Positions 1 to 7,761 of a DNA stretch of 32,314 bases are shown piece after piece (within the stretch, counting starts at the first letter, position 1; each line of letters begins with the position of its first letter). The notes beneath the pieces were generated by a model that saw nothing but the letters and a program-made list of their open reading frames with translations, ran no database searches and was not told where the DNA came from. This DNA comes from Streptomyces sp. TRM64462. Its GTDB lineage: Bacteria > Actinomycetota > Actinomycetes > Streptomycetales > Streptomycetaceae. Both the position numbers and the translations under genes were made by a program. Where the stretch lies: the NCBI RefSeq assembly GCF_013362995.1, contig NZ_JABWDV010000136.1:1-32314 (forward strand), read 5' to 3'.

Positions 1-1122
1 CGGCACCCCCGGCGCGGGCCTCAGGCGACGCCTCCTCTGGAGACGACGGTACGGAGCTCCCGGGCCCGGCCGGCCAGAGCACGGCCAGCAACAAGGCCCC
101 CACAACGGCAGCTCCCGCGGCGACGGGCGCCTTCCACCGCCCGCCACCGGAGCCAGGCGCACCGCCACCCGCACCAGCCGCCGCAGACCCCGCACCACCC
201 GCCGCAGGCCCAGCAGGCCCAGCAGGCCCAGCAGGCCCAGCAGGCGCAGCGGGCCCCGCATGCCCCGCACCGCCCCCACGTCACCCGCGTCCCACGCAGC
301 CCCCGCCGGCTCCGCCACAGGCACAGCCGGGTACCCCGCCACCGGTACCACCAGCGCCAGGCCCGCCAGCAGGGCCTCCGCGGGGACGAGCCCCGAGCGG
401 TGGTCGCCGCAGGAGGCGCAGGCACGGGCATGGCGGGCGATCCGCTTGCGCCACACCGACGACGGGCGGCCGTCCCAGTCCTCCGTCACCCGCGCCAGCT
501 CCGGGCAGCGCGGCTCGGCCGCGAGCGCCCGCACGACCACGCGCCCCGTCTCCAGCTGCGCCTTCATCCGCTGGACGCGCACCGCCGCGTGCCGCGCGGG
601 AACGCCCAGCGCCTCGGCCAGTTCCGCGCGCGTCAGTTCACCGGCCGCCTCCTGCCACCACAGGGACAGCAGCGCACGGTCGTCCTCGTCCAGCCAGCGC
701 GTGGCCTCGGCCACCTCCCGGCGCTGCCCGGACAGGCCGAGCCGCAGGATGGTCAGCTCCACGAAGTCGGCCGCGGGATCGGGCCGTTCCGCGACCCGCT
801 CCAGGGAGGCCGCCGACGCCTGCTGACGGTCCGTCCAGCGCCTCCGTATCTGGTTCATCGCGATCGCGACCAGCCACGACCGGAACCGGGACGGCTCCCG
901 CAGCCCGCCCAGCCCGTCGAGCGCCCGGAACATGGTGTCCTGGACGACGTCGTCCACGTCCGCGTGACCGTCCAGCGCCCGCCCCACCACGTTGTAGACC
1001 AGCGGTAGATAGTCCGCCACGAGCCGCTCGCGTGCGCGGCCGTCGCCCGCCCGTGCCGCGCACACCAGCTCCGGAACGTGCTCGCCGTCCGTGTGCCTCT
1101 CCGCGTCCCTGTACTCATGCAC
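1..1122 (-). CDS. ECF sigma factor with long membrane-anchored C-terminus, partial, probable frameshift
   Basis: This sigma-70-family protein reads from right to left and leaves the window at its C-terminal side. Region 2 is clear (LPLVYNVVGRALDGHADVDD, then FRSWLVAIAMNQIRRRW), and a region-4 HTH follows (ELAEALGVPARHAAVRVQRM). After it comes a Cys/His-containing stretch (RHARACASCGDH) and a hydrophobic segment. Around 257-285 the frame switches. Before the C5 tract at 273-277 the sigma frame is good. Beyond it that frame becomes Arg/Leu-rich, while the next frame gives a Gly-Pro-Ala linker and a convincing transmembrane helix (AAGAAVVGALLLAVLWPAG) running to the edge. One base appears to be missing from the G5 tract, by mutation or sequencing error. 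GTG 1122 is the preferred start; ATG 1170 is possible but would add a repetitive Gln-Thr stretch. No clear SD was seen for either. Sigma factors with such C-terminal zinc-finger-like and membrane extensions are known in actinomycetes. Confidence 0.82.
   Translation of the reverse strand, partial: MHEYRDAERHTDGEHVPELVCAARAGDGRARERLVADYLPLVYNVVGRALDGHADVDDVVQDTMFRALDGLGGLREPSRFRSWLVAIAMNQIRRRWTDRQQASAASLERVAERPDPAADFVELTILRLGLSGQRREVAEATRWLDEDDRALLSLWWQEAAGELTRAELAEALGVPARHAAVRVQRMKAQLETGRVVVRALAAEPRCPELARVTEDWDGRPSSVWRKRIARHARACASCGDHRSGLVPAEALLAGLALVVPVAGYPAVPVAEPAGAAWDAGDVGAVRGMRGPLRLLGLLGLLGLLGLRRVVRGLRRLVRVAVRLAPVAGGGRRPSPRELPLWGPCCWPCSGRPGPGAPYRRLQRRRRLRPAPGVP
205..250. repeat. 9-bp tandem repeat coding a Gly-Pro-Ala linker
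   Basis: Four to five near-identical copies of a unit close to CAGGCCCAG. On the minus strand, in the post-frameshift frame, they encode a Gly-Pro-Ala repeat just before the membrane helix of the sigma-factor protein. The repeat lies next to the site where the frame is lost. Confidence 0.7.
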
Positions 1123-1170
1123 CTGCTTGTGCGTCTGCGTCTGCGTCTGCGCGTGCCTCTGCCTCTGCAT

Positions 1171-1440
1171 CGTCTGCCTGCCGCCCCGTTCCGCGTCGTC
1201 TCCGTACGGTCCTGTCGTCGGGAGACCTGCCGGCGCGCCGCCGACAACACAAAAACCGCCCCATCGGACCACACGTGCGTTCGCACCGCCCCGGCGGGTA
1301 CCGAAACTTTCGAAGCGCCGGCAGTCCCTGCCGGACCTTGCCGATCACCCGGCGCCGAACTTAGGTTCACGACACACCCGCCCACGCACCCGCCCGCCCC
1401 ACCACGGCCGCCCGCCTCAGGAGTCTGCACCGGAGCCGCC
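1171..1440. other. Intergenic region between divergent sigma-factor and SGNH-hydrolase genes
   Basis: This 270-base gap separates two genes pointing away from each other and should hold both promoters. A low-complexity GCGTCT/GCCTCT-like repeat lies around 1125-1175. No convincing -35/-10 pair and no conserved small ORF were recognised. Confidence 0.4.
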
Positions 1441-2130
1441 ATGCACCTGCACTTCCCCGCCGGATCGCACGTCCTGTTCCAGGGCGACTCCATCACGGAC
1501 GGCGGCCGCGACCGCGGCCGCCACCTCGACACCGGCGGCCCCCGCGAGCCCAACGCCGCGCTCGGCCACAGCTACGTCTACCTGGTCGCCGCCCGCGCCG
1601 CCGCCCAGTCGCCCGGCCACCGCTGGCGGTTCACCAACCGCGGGGTCGGCGGCGACAAGGTCACCGACCTGGCCGCACGCTGGCGGACCGACACGCTGGA
1701 CGAGCGACCGGACGTCCTGTCCGTTCTCGTCGGCGTCAACGACGCCTGGCGCGTGGTCGAAGGCGACTCGGACGACCTCGACGCCGACCGATTCCGCACC
1801 ACGTACGACGCGCTCCTCACCCGTACCCGCGAGCCCCTGCCCCGGCTGCGGATCGTCCTGTGCGAACCGTTCTCGCTGCCCGGCGGCCCGAGCCCCGACT
1901 TCGACGACGCCCTGGCCGCCCAGGTGCTCCTCCGCCAGAAGGCCGTCGCCGAACTCGCCGCCGAGCACCGCGCCGAACTCGTACGTCTCCAGCCGGTCTT
2001 CGACGAGGCCGCGCGCCGCGCCCCGGCCGCGCACTGGATCCACGACGGCGTGCACCCCACGCACGCGGGCAACCAGCTCCTCGCGGACGCCTGGATCACC
2101 GCCGTTGCAGCCGCGCGACCCGCGCGCTGA
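1441..2130 (+). CDS. SGNH/GDSL-family hydrolase
   Basis: A 229-residue esterase-type protein of the SGNH fold. All four blocks are visible: block I LFQGDSITDGG with nucleophile Ser17, block II NRGVGGDKV with the oxyanion Gly, block III VGVND with the Asn, and block V HDGVHPTHAGN with Asp202 and His205. ATG 1441 is chosen because the hydrolase domain begins immediately after it. The frame is open far upstream (from about 1078), but that part has no domain and runs antisense to the sigma gene. No signal peptide is seen, so it is probably cytoplasmic. Its 3' end overlaps the convergent amidase gene by 35 bases. The family acts on acyl, acetyl or carbohydrate esters; the substrate cannot be told from sequence. 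Confidence 0.9.
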   Translation: MHLHFPAGSHVLFQGDSITDGGRDRGRHLDTGGPREPNAALGHSYVYLVAARAAAQSPGHRWRFTNRGVGGDKVTDLAARWRTDTLDERPDVLSVLVGVNDAWRVVEGDSDDLDADRFRTTYDALLTRTREPLPRLRIVLCEPFSLPGGPSPDFDDALAAQVLLRQKAVAELAAEHRAELVRLQPVFDEAARRAPAAHWIHDGVHPTHAGNQLLADAWITAVAAARPAR

Positions 2131-2863
2131 CCTCCGGAAGCCGGGCGTACAGCGCGGAGCCCGGGCAGCGCGTCGGGTAGCCGTCCGTGTGCCCGCCCAC
2201 GATCGGCAGCCGGGCCGTCGTGCCCTCGGGGAACCGGGACTCGTCGTTCGTCGAGACCAGCGCGACCGTGCCGCGCGGATCAGGCCCGTACGGGTCGAGC
2301 TTCCAGGCGACGAGCCGCGCGATCGCGTCGAGCATCGGCTCCGGAACGGCTTCGCCCTCCGTGAACGTGCCGATCGCGGCGATCCCGACCGTGCCCTCGT
2401 TGAAGCCTTTCGTATGCGCGCCGACGACCGCGCGGTCCACGCCCCCGGCCCGGCCCTCGTAGATCGTGCCGCACGCGTCGACGAGGAAGTTGTAGCCGAT
2501 GTCGTCCCAGTCCCTGCCGTACGCGTGACCGGCGTACAGGCCGCGCAGCGTGCGCGGCACGCTCGCGCAGTCGTAGCCGTTCGGGGTGCTCGTGTGGTGG
2601 ATGACGGCGGCCTTCACCACCGGCGCGTACCGTGCGGCGGGCGCCGTCGACACCGACTCGGCCTGCCACGCCGCGCGCGACACGATCTCCGGGCGCGCGC
2701 CCTGGTGCCGTACGGCGTGGGGCCGGCTCGTACGGGCGCGCTCCGACGCGTCCGGGTGGCGCGGCGCCGACGAAGGCCCGAGCACGAGCGAGGCACCGGA
2801 CAGGACGACGAGCACCGCCAGGGAGGCGGCGGTGCGGCCACGGCGCGTGGAGGGGAGACGCAT
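2096..2863 (-). CDS. Secreted PGRP/amidase_2 N-acetylmuramoyl-L-alanine amidase
   Basis: A 255-residue peptidoglycan-recognition-type amidase. Residues 1-33 form a signal peptide: a basic MRLPSTRRGR head, then a hydrophobic core. The catalytic domain follows a short linker and has the zinc-site residues expected of the family: IHHTST (His89/His90), Tyr124 in GYNFLVD, and GGHTDGYPTRCPG with His225 and Cys233. It should cleave the MurNAc-L-Ala bond of peptidoglycan outside the cell. The ATG at 2863 is supported by a GGAGGAGG ribosome site about 8 bases upstream; the frame is open to 3028 but that stretch is made of DNA repeats. The gene converges on the SGNH hydrolase with a 35-base 3' overlap. 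Confidence 0.93.
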   Translation of the reverse strand: MRLPSTRRGRTAASLAVLVVLSGASLVLGPSSAPRHPDASERARTSRPHAVRHQGARPEIVSRAAWQAESVSTAPAARYAPVVKAAVIHHTSTPNGYDCASVPRTLRGLYAGHAYGRDWDDIGYNFLVDACGTIYEGRAGGVDRAVVGAHTKGFNEGTVGIAAIGTFTEGEAVPEPMLDAIARLVAWKLDPYGPDPRGTVALVSTNDESRFPEGTTARLPIVGGHTDGYPTRCPGSALYARLPEVSARVARLQRR

Positions 2864-3090
2864 GATCCACGCCTCCTCCGCGCCGCTCCACCGTTCTCGC
2901 CGCTGCGCCGGTCCGCCGCGCGGCCGCTCCGTCCCTTCCGTGCCCGTGCGGTACGACTCCGTAGCTGTGCGGTACGACTCCGTGTCCGTGCGGTACGACG
3001 GCCGTACCCTCGCGACCATCGTCGCCACCGGACCGCGACCCCGCCCGCCGGAGTGCTCCGTACGCCGTACGGGAGCGGGCGCGGGGCCGG
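2864..3090. promoter_or_regulatory. Upstream region of the amidase gene, with tandem repeats
   Basis: Non-coding gap upstream of the minus-strand amidase and of the plus-strand gene at 3191. It holds the amidase ribosome site, three direct repeats at 2946-3008 (listed separately) and several scattered GTACG elements up to 3070. No canonical -10/-35 pair was assigned for the amidase. Confidence 0.4.
2946..3008. repeat. Three 21-bp direct repeats upstream of the amidase gene
   Basis: Copies start at 2946, 2967 and 2988. Each begins GTGCGGTACGAC; the first two continue CTCCGT and the third diverges after the first 12 bases. The exact 21-base period is two helical turns, so a bound protein would face the same side of the DNA each time. 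The repeats lie 80-145 bases upstream of the amidase start and about 80 bases upstream of the PafBC-type promoter of the divergent gene. A role as operator is inference. Confidence 0.75.
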
Positions 3091-3113
3091 TTGTCAGTGG
3101 CCGCGCCTACGTT
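3091..3113 (+). promoter_or_regulatory. PafBC-type (RecA-NDp) DNA-damage promoter
   Basis: TTGTCAGTG at 3091-3099, exactly eight bases, then TACGTT at 3108-3113. This matches the mycobacterial/actinobacterial RecA-independent damage promoter consensus tTGTCRgtg-N8-TAnnnT at every specified position. Transcription would start near 3120, leaving a leader of about 70 bases before the ATG at 3191. DNA-damage control by PafBC is established for this motif in mycobacteria and inferred here. Confidence 0.72.
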
Positions 3114-3190
3114 TGAGGAAGAAGTCGGGGCTCGCGCGGGACCCAGCCGTGGGACCGGGCCGCGGAACCTTGTGGGGGAAGGGGTGCGTC

Positions 3191-3664
3191 ATGACCACCA
3201 GCGCGTTCGAGGCAGCCACGGGAGACGGGCCCGCACCGCCGGACGCGGCGGCGTCCGAGCGGCGCGCCGCGGAAGTGCGCGTCGCGTACGAGGGTCTGCT
3301 CCAGATCAGACGGCTCACCAACACGGCGGGCGGCGACCCGGGGGCCGTGCCCGCGGCCTGGGAGCGCAATCAGCCTGCCCGCGCAGTCGCCCTCGCCCTG
3401 GAGGCGGCCGGCATACCACCGTCGGCGTGCGCCGCCGACGGGCGGCGCACCGCCACCGGGTACCGCGTCGGGCCCGGCGAACGGCCCGACACGGTACGGG
3501 TGGAGTGGCTCGGCCCACCGGGCGGCGGCGCCGCGCAGGACGAGGAGCAGGCCCTGGCCCGGTGCGCCCGCGCCCTGGACCGCCTCGGCTGGGAGACGCT
3601 GCTGTACCGCGGGCCCCGCAGACGCCGCTTCCTGGAGGTGGAGCCCCTCAGCGCCGGCCAGTAG
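3191..3664 (+). CDS. Unknown 157-residue protein behind a PafBC-type promoter
   Basis: No family was recognised. The protein starts with a disordered Ala/Pro-rich segment (about residues 1-28). A helix follows (RRAAEVRVAYEGLLQIRRLT), then a region with alternating charged and hydrophobic residues, and an end rich in Arg (YRGPRRRRFLEVEPL). No membrane segment or signal peptide is seen, so it is probably cytoplasmic. ATG 3191 is supported by a GGGGGAAGGGG ribosome site. It stands alone: the amidase upstream is divergent and the DUF350 gene downstream is convergent. Its promoter matches the DNA-damage consensus (see 3091-3113), which gives the only clue to its role. Confidence 0.82.
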   Translation: MTTSAFEAATGDGPAPPDAAASERRAAEVRVAYEGLLQIRRLTNTAGGDPGAVPAAWERNQPARAVALALEAAGIPPSACAADGRRTATGYRVGPGERPDTVRVEWLGPPGGGAAQDEEQALARCARALDRLGWETLLYRGPRRRRFLEVEPLSAGQ

Positions 3665-3716
3665 CCCCGGTGCGAAGCCGGGCAGGAAGAACCTCGAAGA
3701 ACCTGCCCTGGAACCC

Positions 3717-4139
3717 CTAGGCGATGGAGGCCGAGACGATGGCCGACACCGCGATGTTGCAGGACGCCGTCACCCACACGGCCGGGTGCGGCTCCGGCTG
3801 GACCAGGTGCGCGCCCAGCCGGCCCGGTGTGATGACGTCCACCACGAGAAACGCCACGGCCAGCATCACGAGGCCCAGCAGACCGAACGCCGCGGTGGAC
3901 GCCAGACCCTTGAGGAAGTCGTCGTACGTCGACCAGATGGAGGTGAACACGATGCCGCCGATGCCCAGCAGCGCCGAACTCAGCAGGAGCGCGCCGTTCC
4001 GGTTGCGCTCCTCCCAGATCAGCCGGCGGAGATTGCCCGGCGTCAGGACGTCGACCAGGACTATCCCGAGAATCAGCAGGACCAGCCCGAGGCCGCCGTA
4101 AGCCGCCGCGCGGCCGAGTCCGTTGACGATGTCGATCAT
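3717..4139 (-). CDS. DUF350 family inner-membrane protein
   Basis: A 140-residue membrane protein with four hydrophobic segments arranged as an internal duplication. LVLLILGIVLVDVLTPGNL in the first half and LVMLAVAFLVVDVITPGRL in the second are clearly related; this repeat is the mark of DUF350. The loop between them carries WEERNRNGA, and the last helix contains NIAVSAIVSASIA. The ATG at 4139 follows a GGGGGAG-like ribosome site. The biochemical role of DUF350 is not established. Neighbours give no operon: the gene converges on the unknown gene at 3191-3664. Confidence 0.85.
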   Translation of the reverse strand: MIDIVNGLGRAAAYGGLGLVLLILGIVLVDVLTPGNLRRLIWEERNRNGALLLSSALLGIGGIVFTSIWSTYDDFLKGLASTAAFGLLGLVMLAVAFLVVDVITPGRLGAHLVQPEPHPAVWVTASCNIAVSAIVSASIA

Positions 4140-4406
4140 TGAGCCGGCTCCCCCTGGAAAGCGAAGTGCGATCGTGAGTGATCGCGGTCAAGGCGACGCA
4201 AAATGTAGCGCACGCCCCGCGCGACGCGGCCTGCGCGGTACGGCAGGAGGGAGCCCGCACACCGGTACCCGGTCCACGGCTGCCCGGTACGCCGCGTCCA
4301 GGTGCCCGCCGGTTGCGGAGTGCCCGGGGCGCCGGTATCGGTCGGGGGAGCGGGGGCGAACCGGTCCGCGGTACGTGCGGGCGACGACCTCTGGACGGGG
4401 CACGGC

Positions 4407-4859
4407 ATGGCGATCGACGAGACGGCGGAGCGGGTCATCCCGCTGGACTGCGAACAGGTGGCCGGGTACGCCATGGACTGGCGGAACGACGCCGCCTGGA
4501 CGCAGGGCATCCGCGAGGCCACCCTCACCCGCGAGGCCGACGCGGGTGGCTTCGGCGTCGGCGCGGAGGTGACCCGTACCGCGTACTTCCTCGGCAGGCG
4601 CATCGACTACGTGCTGCGCGTGGCGGCGTACGAGCCCGGCCGGCTGCTCGACATGGTGTCCGTCGCCGGACCGATGCCGATGCACGTCACGTACACCTTC
4701 GCCCCTCACCCGCGCGGCACCCTGGCCCGGATCCGGGTACGCGGCGACACCGCCGGCCAGTACCGGGCGGCTGGACCGGTACTGGCGTGGAAGGTCCGCT
4801 CGTCGATCCGCAAGGACCTCCGCGACCTGGAGCGCATCCTGCTGCCCTCCGGCCGCTGA
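4407..4859 (+). CDS. SRPBCC-family (polyketide cyclase/START-like) protein
   Basis: A 150-residue protein with the single-domain helix-grip layout. It opens with an edge strand (ERVIPLDCEQVAGYAMDW) and the WNDAA-like segment WRNDAAWTQGI. Alternating strands follow, ending in a long C-terminal helix with VRSSIRKDLRDLERILL. The family binds hydrophobic ligands and includes some cyclases/dehydratases; the ligand cannot be predicted. ATG 4407 is chosen because the domain starts directly after it and GGACGGGG lies upstream. An upstream in-frame ATG at 4302 would add low-complexity residues. It converges on the methyltransferase gene with a 36-base gap. Confidence 0.8.
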   Translation: MAIDETAERVIPLDCEQVAGYAMDWRNDAAWTQGIREATLTREADAGGFGVGAEVTRTAYFLGRRIDYVLRVAAYEPGRLLDMVSVAGPMPMHVTYTFAPHPRGTLARIRVRGDTAGQYRAAGPVLAWKVRSSIRKDLRDLERILLPSGR

Positions 4860-4895
4860 AGAGGCCGTACGCGGGCGGCTGTCGGGTCAGAGTCC

Positions 4896-5879
4896 TCAGA
4901 GTCTCTCGAAGACCATGCGGACGCTGGTGAAGCGGCCCTCTCTCAGGAACCCGAGGGCGGCCCGCTGCTCCCTGATGATGTCCGACACCGCTTTCTCGCC
5001 GATGAGTTCGGCACCGCGCGCCCGGTTGGCCTCCGACCGCTCCAGCCAGGCCGCCACGGTGCGGATGCCGTCCCCGGGGGCGCTGCGCGACTCCACCAGC
5101 CGGAACAGGCCGCGGCTCGCGTCGGTCAGTTCGGCCCGGGTCGGCAGGAAGCACTCCGGGAACACCTTCCGGGACGCGTGCAGGCCCTCACGCAGGTTCC
5201 TGACCCCGTGGGCCAGCTCCTTCGGGCCGAGGCGGCGCGACCGGCCGGCCGCCGGCGTCCCGTCCTGCCGGCGCGCGGGCAGCATCTCGGGAGGCAGCAC
5301 CAGCGAGGCGAGCCACCCGCGGTCGTTCCACGCGTTGGCCTGCAGAGCCAGCCGCCCTCCCGGGCGCAGCCAGGAGTGGCTGCGCCGGAAGAACTCCCGG
5401 TAGCGGGCGACCCGCTTGGCCCGCCACATGGTGCTGCCCGCGAAGTGCTCGATCGCCTCGATCGCGATGATCGCGTCGTACGGGCCGTCCGGCCGGTGGT
5501 CGAACCAGTTCTCCACCCGTACGTCGACCCCCGGCCAGCCCTGTTCGCGGGCCCAGCCCGCCTGGACGGGGCTCATGGTGATCCCGACGGCGTGGTCGAC
5601 CTGGTGGACCTCCACCAGGCGCCGGACGAGGGTGCCGTACCCGCAGCCGACGTCCAGGACCCGCTCCGCGCCGACGGCGCCCGCCGCCACGGCGAGGTGG
5701 TCGAGCTTGCGCACCTGGGCGGACTCCAGTGTGTCGCCGTCCTCCCACATGCCGTAGGAGTAGACCAGGTCTTCCCCGAGGATCAGCCGGTAGAAGTCCC
5801 CCAGGTAGTCGTAATGATGAAGGATCGCCTTCGCCGACGAGCCCTTGTACGAGGTTTCCTTCTTGCCGTCGTGTGCCAC
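4896..5879 (-). CDS. CFA-synthase-like SAM-dependent methyltransferase
   Basis: A 327-residue class I methyltransferase most like cyclopropane-fatty-acid/mycolic-acid-type enzymes. The N-terminus has the family pattern HHYDYLGDFYRLILGEDLVYSYGMW, interrupted here only for display limits after HHYDYLGDFYRLIL. The SAM-binding motif I is VLDVGCGYG (about 74-82), followed by the GITMSPVQA motif, AIIAIEAIEHF and a glycine-rich LRPGGRLALQ strand. The substrate may be an unsaturated lipid, but related enzymes also serve secondary metabolism. GTG 5879 is preferred because the homologous part starts there and AAAGGGAG lies upstream; the frame stays open to 5993. There is no operon partner: the cold-shock gene begins at 6047 on the same strand with its own promoter region. 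Confidence 0.87.
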   Translation of the reverse strand: MAHDGKKETSYKGSSAKAILHHYDYLGDFYRLILGEDLVYSYGMWEDGDTLESAQVRKLDHLAVAAGAVGAERVLDVGCGYGTLVRRLVEVHQVDHAVGITMSPVQAGWAREQGWPGVDVRVENWFDHRPDGPYDAIIAIEAIEHFAGSTMWRAKRVARYREFFRRSHSWLRPGGRLALQANAWNDRGWLASLVLPPEMLPARRQDGTPAAGRSRRLGPKELAHGVRNLREGLHASRKVFPECFLPTRAELTDASRGLFRLVESRSAPGDGIRTVAAWLERSEANRARGAELIGEKAVSDIIREQRAALGFLREGRFTSVRMVFERL

Positions 5880-6046
5880 GCGCGCCCACCGCTCCCTTTC
5901 GCCGACGCCCTGGCGACCAGCTAACCGGGTAGCCGGGCAAAATCCCGCACACACGCCCGCAGTGCCCCGAACCGTGCGATCGGCGGCGGCCACCCGGGTG
6001 ACGTGGACCGAAGGGCGGGCGGGCCGGGGCAGCGACGGCCGCAGCT

Positions 6047-6253
6047 TCAGGCGGCGGGTGTGACGTTTTCGGCCTGCGGGCCCTTCGGCCCCTGCGTGAT
6101 GTCGAAGCTCACCTTCTGGCCTTCGTGGAGTTCACGGAAACCCGACGTGGCGATGGCCGAGTAGTGGACGAACACGTCCGGGCCGCCGCCGTCCTGCTGG
6201 ATGAAGCCGAATCCCTTGTCCGGGTTGAACCATTTGACGGTGCCGGTTGCCAT
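6047..6253 (-). CDS. Cold-shock protein (CspA family)
   Basis: A 68-residue single cold-shock domain, the normal length for the family. Both RNA-binding motifs are intact: RNP1 KGFGFI and RNP2 VFVHYSAI. The usual start [17 protein letters not shown] is present, and the central strand reads [20 protein letters not shown]. It binds single-stranded nucleic acid and acts as an RNA chaperone in the cytoplasm. ATG 6253 has a strong AAGGAG ribosome site. The 150-base upstream region should carry its promoter. Confidence 0.97.
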   Translation of the reverse strand: MATGTVKWFNPDKGFGFIQQDGGGPDVFVHYSAIATSGFRELHEGQKVSFDITQGPKGPQAENVTPAA

Positions 6254-6374
6254 GTCCTTGCTCCTTCATGAAAGCGGCAGCGGGGTGCTGTGCGCGTCAG
6301 GATCCGATAATCCAGTTCCCCACCGGTGCTGTGATGCAGAAACGCCCATGTCGTCAGCCGCCGGACGCAATGTG

Positions 6375-6392
6375 CCCGCAGACCTGTGCGGG
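6375..6392 (-). terminator. Hairpin downstream of the DUF2795 gene
   Basis: CCCGCA and TGCGGG form a perfect 6-bp stem around a 6-base loop. It lies 15 bases past the stop of the DUF2795 gene, before the cold-shock gene's upstream region. There is no clear T-tract, which is common for actinomycete terminators. Confidence 0.4.
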
Positions 6393-6406
6393 TACCGGTG
6401 CCCGCT

Positions 6407-6808
6407 TCAACGGGCCGGCCTCAGGGCCTGCGCCACCTCGTCGGTGGTGTGGTAGCTGCCGCCCTCCGGCAGGTCCTGTACGGCTGTCACCACGGTGTCC
6501 GGCGCGTGCCTGTCCAACAGCGCCCGCACCAGCGCATCGCGGTCCGCGGGGTAGTCCTGCCGGTCCAGGGCACGTGCCAGCTCCAGGCGCATCGCCTCGT
6601 ACGCCGCCCGCTCCTCGGCCTGGTCGCGCTCGAGGCCGGCCGGCGGCACGGGCCCGCCCGGGTCGACGCGGACATCGTCCTCCGCGACCGGCTCCGGGTC
6701 GTGTGCCTCCTCGACATGCGTGTGCTGCCCGGACCGGAGGTAGCCCTCCAGCTCGTGCTTCTTCTCGTCGTCCTTGCGGGGACTCGCCGGGTTGCTGCCT
6801 CGCTCCAT
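6407..6808 (-). CDS. DUF2795 domain protein
   Basis: A 133-residue acidic, hydrophilic protein. The C-terminal third matches DUF2795: TVVTAVQDLPEGG followed by YHTTDEVAQAL, a compact helical domain of unknown role. Residues 60-100 form helices rich in Asp, Arg and Ala (AAYEAMRLELARALDRQDY). ATG 6808 follows an AGGAAGGGGG ribosome site about 11 bases upstream. A longer reading from 6976 would overlap the phosphoribosyltransferase gene and looks disordered, so it is rejected. The gene lies downstream of the phosphoribosyltransferase and esterase genes on the same strand and may be co-transcribed (148-base gap). Confidence 0.85.
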   Translation of the reverse strand: MERGSNPASPRKDDEKKHELEGYLRSGQHTHVEEAHDPEPVAEDDVRVDPGGPVPPAGLERDQAEERAAYEAMRLELARALDRQDYPADRDALVRALLDRHAPDTVVTAVQDLPEGGSYHTTDEVAQALRPAR

Positions 6809-6956
6809 GGTGGTCGGCACCCCCTTCCTGCGCGTTGTCCGCCGACCAGGTCGTGGCGTCCGCCGAGTACCCGCCCGGCAAGGACGAACACGCGGGTACG
6901 GCACCTCCGGCGTCCGCCACGTGAGGTCCCTCGGCGCTCGACGGCCGGGCGCTGTG

Positions 6957-7718
6957 TCAGCGGGCGGTGCCTTCACTCCCGTGCGCCTGGCTCCGGTGGG
7001 CCGGGCTCCCGTGCGCCCGGCCCGGGTGCGCCGGGCCTCGCTGTGCCGACGGCGCCGATCGTGCCGGTGCCGAGGCCTCGGAGGCGCGCAGCGTGCTGAT
7101 CACCTCCTCGTCGGAGACCTGCGCGAACTCCTCGTACCACTCCCCGACCGCCCGGAAAGAGCGCGGTTGGTGGAGGCAGATGAGGTCATCGGCCTCCTCG
7201 CGCATCGTGGCGGCCGCCTGCGGCGAGCAGACCGGCACGGCCAGGATCAGGCGGACCGGCTCCTGCCGGCGCAGATGGCGCAGGGCGGCGCGCGCGGTGA
7301 CACCGGTGGCGAGGCCGTCGTCGACGACGATGACGGTCCTGCCGTCGACACGCGGTGCCGGGCGTCCGCCGCGGTACAGGTCCTCGCGCCGGTGCAGCTC
7401 CGCCCGCTCACGGGAGACGTCCGCGGCGAGCCGGTCCTCGGTGAGGCCGAGGAGGGCGAGGGACCGCTGGTCGTACACGGGCGGGTCGTCGCCGGCGATC
7501 GCCCCGATGCCGGCTTCCGGACGGCCGGGTGCACCGATCCTGCGGGCGACCAGTACGTCCAGCGGCACCTTCAGGGCTCGGGCCACCTCGGCCGCGACGG
7601 GGACCCCGCCGCGCGGCAGGGCGAGGACGAGGGTGTCGGTGAAGTCCCGGTCGCCCGCCCATTCGAGGAGTCTGAGGGCGAGTTCCTGCCCCGCTTGTCG
7701 GTGGTCGTGGAAGCGCAT
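6957..7718 (-). CDS. Phosphoribosyltransferase-domain protein
   Basis: A 253-residue type I phosphoribosyltransferase. The PRPP-binding signature VIVVDDGLATGV lies at about 129-140, and the flanking conserved strand TLVLALPRGGVPVAAEVA near residues 29-46. The base substrate is not predictable. The C-terminal 35 residues form a low-complexity Ala/His/Ser tail unusual for the fold. ATG 7718 has a strong GGAAGGAG ribosome site. The stop of the esterase gene is 43 bases upstream, so the two are probably one transcription unit. Pairing of this domain with erythromycin-esterase-family genes is known in bacteria, often as fusions or neighbours, but its reaction remains unclear. Confidence 0.9.
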   Translation of the reverse strand: MRFHDHRQAGQELALRLLEWAGDRDFTDTLVLALPRGGVPVAAEVARALKVPLDVLVARRIGAPGRPEAGIGAIAGDDPPVYDQRSLALLGLTEDRLAADVSRERAELHRREDLYRGGRPAPRVDGRTVIVVDDGLATGVTARAALRHLRRQEPVRLILAVPVCSPQAAATMREEADDLICLHQPRSFRAVGEWYEEFAQVSDEEVISTLRASEASAPARSAPSAQRGPAHPGRAHGSPAHRSQAHGSEGTAR

Positions 7719-7761
7719 GGGCGCTGCTCCTTCCGCAGGTTCGTGCCGATGGCCGGCCGTG

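Noticed and set aside
181..260. Short regular repeats that might suggest a CRISPR array
   Set aside because: The unit is 9 bases without spacers and lies in a coding region for a Gly-Pro-Ala linker.
1091..3664. Long open frame on the plus strand, over 850 codons
   Set aside because: It spans the SGNH hydrolase and the amidase in a wrong frame, is rich in Pro, Arg, Ser and Thr, and shows no domain. Only its last part, from 3191, is a real gene.
7695..7717. TTGTCGGTG resembling the PafBC element
   Set aside because: The expected TAnnnT is absent at the right spacing (AGCGCA instead), and the site lies inside the phosphoribosyltransferase gene.
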